A stretch of 64,000 nt of DNA from positions 310,001-374,000 of the forward strand of contig NW_026570285.1 in NCBI RefSeq assembly GCF_019649055.1, given 5' to 3'. The stretch comes from Paramacrobiotus metropolitanus. Taxonomy: Eukaryota; Tardigrada; Eutardigrada; Parachela; Macrobiotidae. The translations under genes were made by a program, and so were the position numbers. Positions within the stretch are counted from its first letter, which is position 1; each line of letters starts with the position of its first letter. This document shows, piece after piece, positions 63,420 through 64,000 of the stretch. Under the pieces are notes generated by a model. The model searched no databases and had not been told where the DNA came from. It saw only the letters and a program-made list of their open reading frames with translations.

Positions 63420-64000
63420 TTTAGTTATTCCAATATATGACCGTACTACTGTGAAATGTTGTTACAAGATATGAGATAGATCATGAGCATTCGGCAGTCG
63501 CTAGAGTAACTCGATTAGTAACATCAACAGATGCTTATAATTAGCGAATTCAGACACCTTTTCTCACGATCGGAAACAGAATTCCAGCCTGAAGGTATCA
63601 AAACAGACAGGCATTTTCTCCTAATAATCGACTAAAGCAGCAATACCAAATAAATTAATGTTTTATCCCCAAAAACTCTTCTAGGCTTTTTTATGTACTT
63701 GCTTACAAATAAAAAAGGGCACTGGCCAGAAATATCTTCGAAAGTGTGCAAAAATAACTAACAGGACGTTCACGACTTCCGGTGCGGCGTAACGCGTTTG
63801 CATCCATTACATTTACCTCAATAACAGCGTTAGATAAAATTACGCAGACCCATTAGCCTGATTGCTACAAAAAGTCGAGCGATTACGAAAGCGATTCAGC
63901 CAAAATTAGGCAGTATCAGTGCTTTTTTATCCCTGGAAGTAAGAGCCGTCGTAGGTTTAGTCCGAATTTTTCTTCCGGCAGAGAGTTTCTTCGGTTACGG

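Larger units (their letters stand above)
61010..64000 (+). repeat. Segmental duplication, copy 2 (with Gr-like gene F)
   Basis: Collinear with 44640-47110 apart from the 552-bp insertion in exon 2 and small indels; continues to the right edge of the window. Confidence 0.75.

Overview
The window is animal nuclear DNA. Evidence is a 30-exon myosin VIIa gene with GT/AG introns, Gr-type (7tm_7) chemoreceptors, a receptor guanylate cyclase, a class III-like eIF4E, a DXO/Rai1-family gene, mariner and non-LTR retroelements. The Gr receptors point to a protostome, probably an ecdysozoan; a tardigrade would fit, but species cannot be fixed from the sequence alone. Short introns (about 60-100 bp) occur in the small genes and long ones in the myosin gene.

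Layout. (1) 1-13876, minus strand: four tandem copies of one three-exon gene family. The N-terminal part resembles the FMRP N-terminus (two Agenet/Tudor-like modules and a KH0-like segment), followed by an F-box, an unrecognised body and a conserved tail. Three copies are intact; the leftmost has two frameshifts and runs off the window. A 1.76 kb TIR transposon with a 9-bp target duplication lies between copies 2 and 3. (2) 14592-15946, plus: eIF4E family gene, head to head with the fourth F-box copy, with a long N-terminus carrying three NPFAP repeats. (3) 21745-40305, plus: complete myosin VIIa (2117 residues deduced, continuous reading frame over 30 exons) that lacks the fifth IQ motif and the single-alpha-helix region. 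Its introns host a palindromic MITE, a mariner and a second TA-flanked element. (4) 40306-48462: a ~700 bp foldback, a small membrane-protein gene (minus), two non-LTR retroelement fragments and a first Gr-like receptor with a frameshift. (5) 49180-50924, plus: intact six-exon DXO-like gene that has lost key catalytic residues. (6) 52215-58168, minus: receptor guanylate cyclase-like gene with one confirmed 1-nt frameshift and a lost metal-binding Asp. (7) 58448-60167: second copy of the 1.7 kb TIR transposon. (8) 61387-63419: second Gr copy, part of a segmental duplication with the first, broken by two frameshifts and a 552 bp LINE insertion with a 5-bp target duplication.

The most unusual item is the FMRP-like/F-box fusion family: an apparent reader module joined to an SCF adaptor, amplified in tandem. 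Two other genes look like enzymes that lost their active sites (DXO-like, guanylate cyclase-like). Several multigene-family members carry single-base indels while the single-copy genes do not, which favours real gene decay over sequencing error, although raw reads would be needed to be sure.
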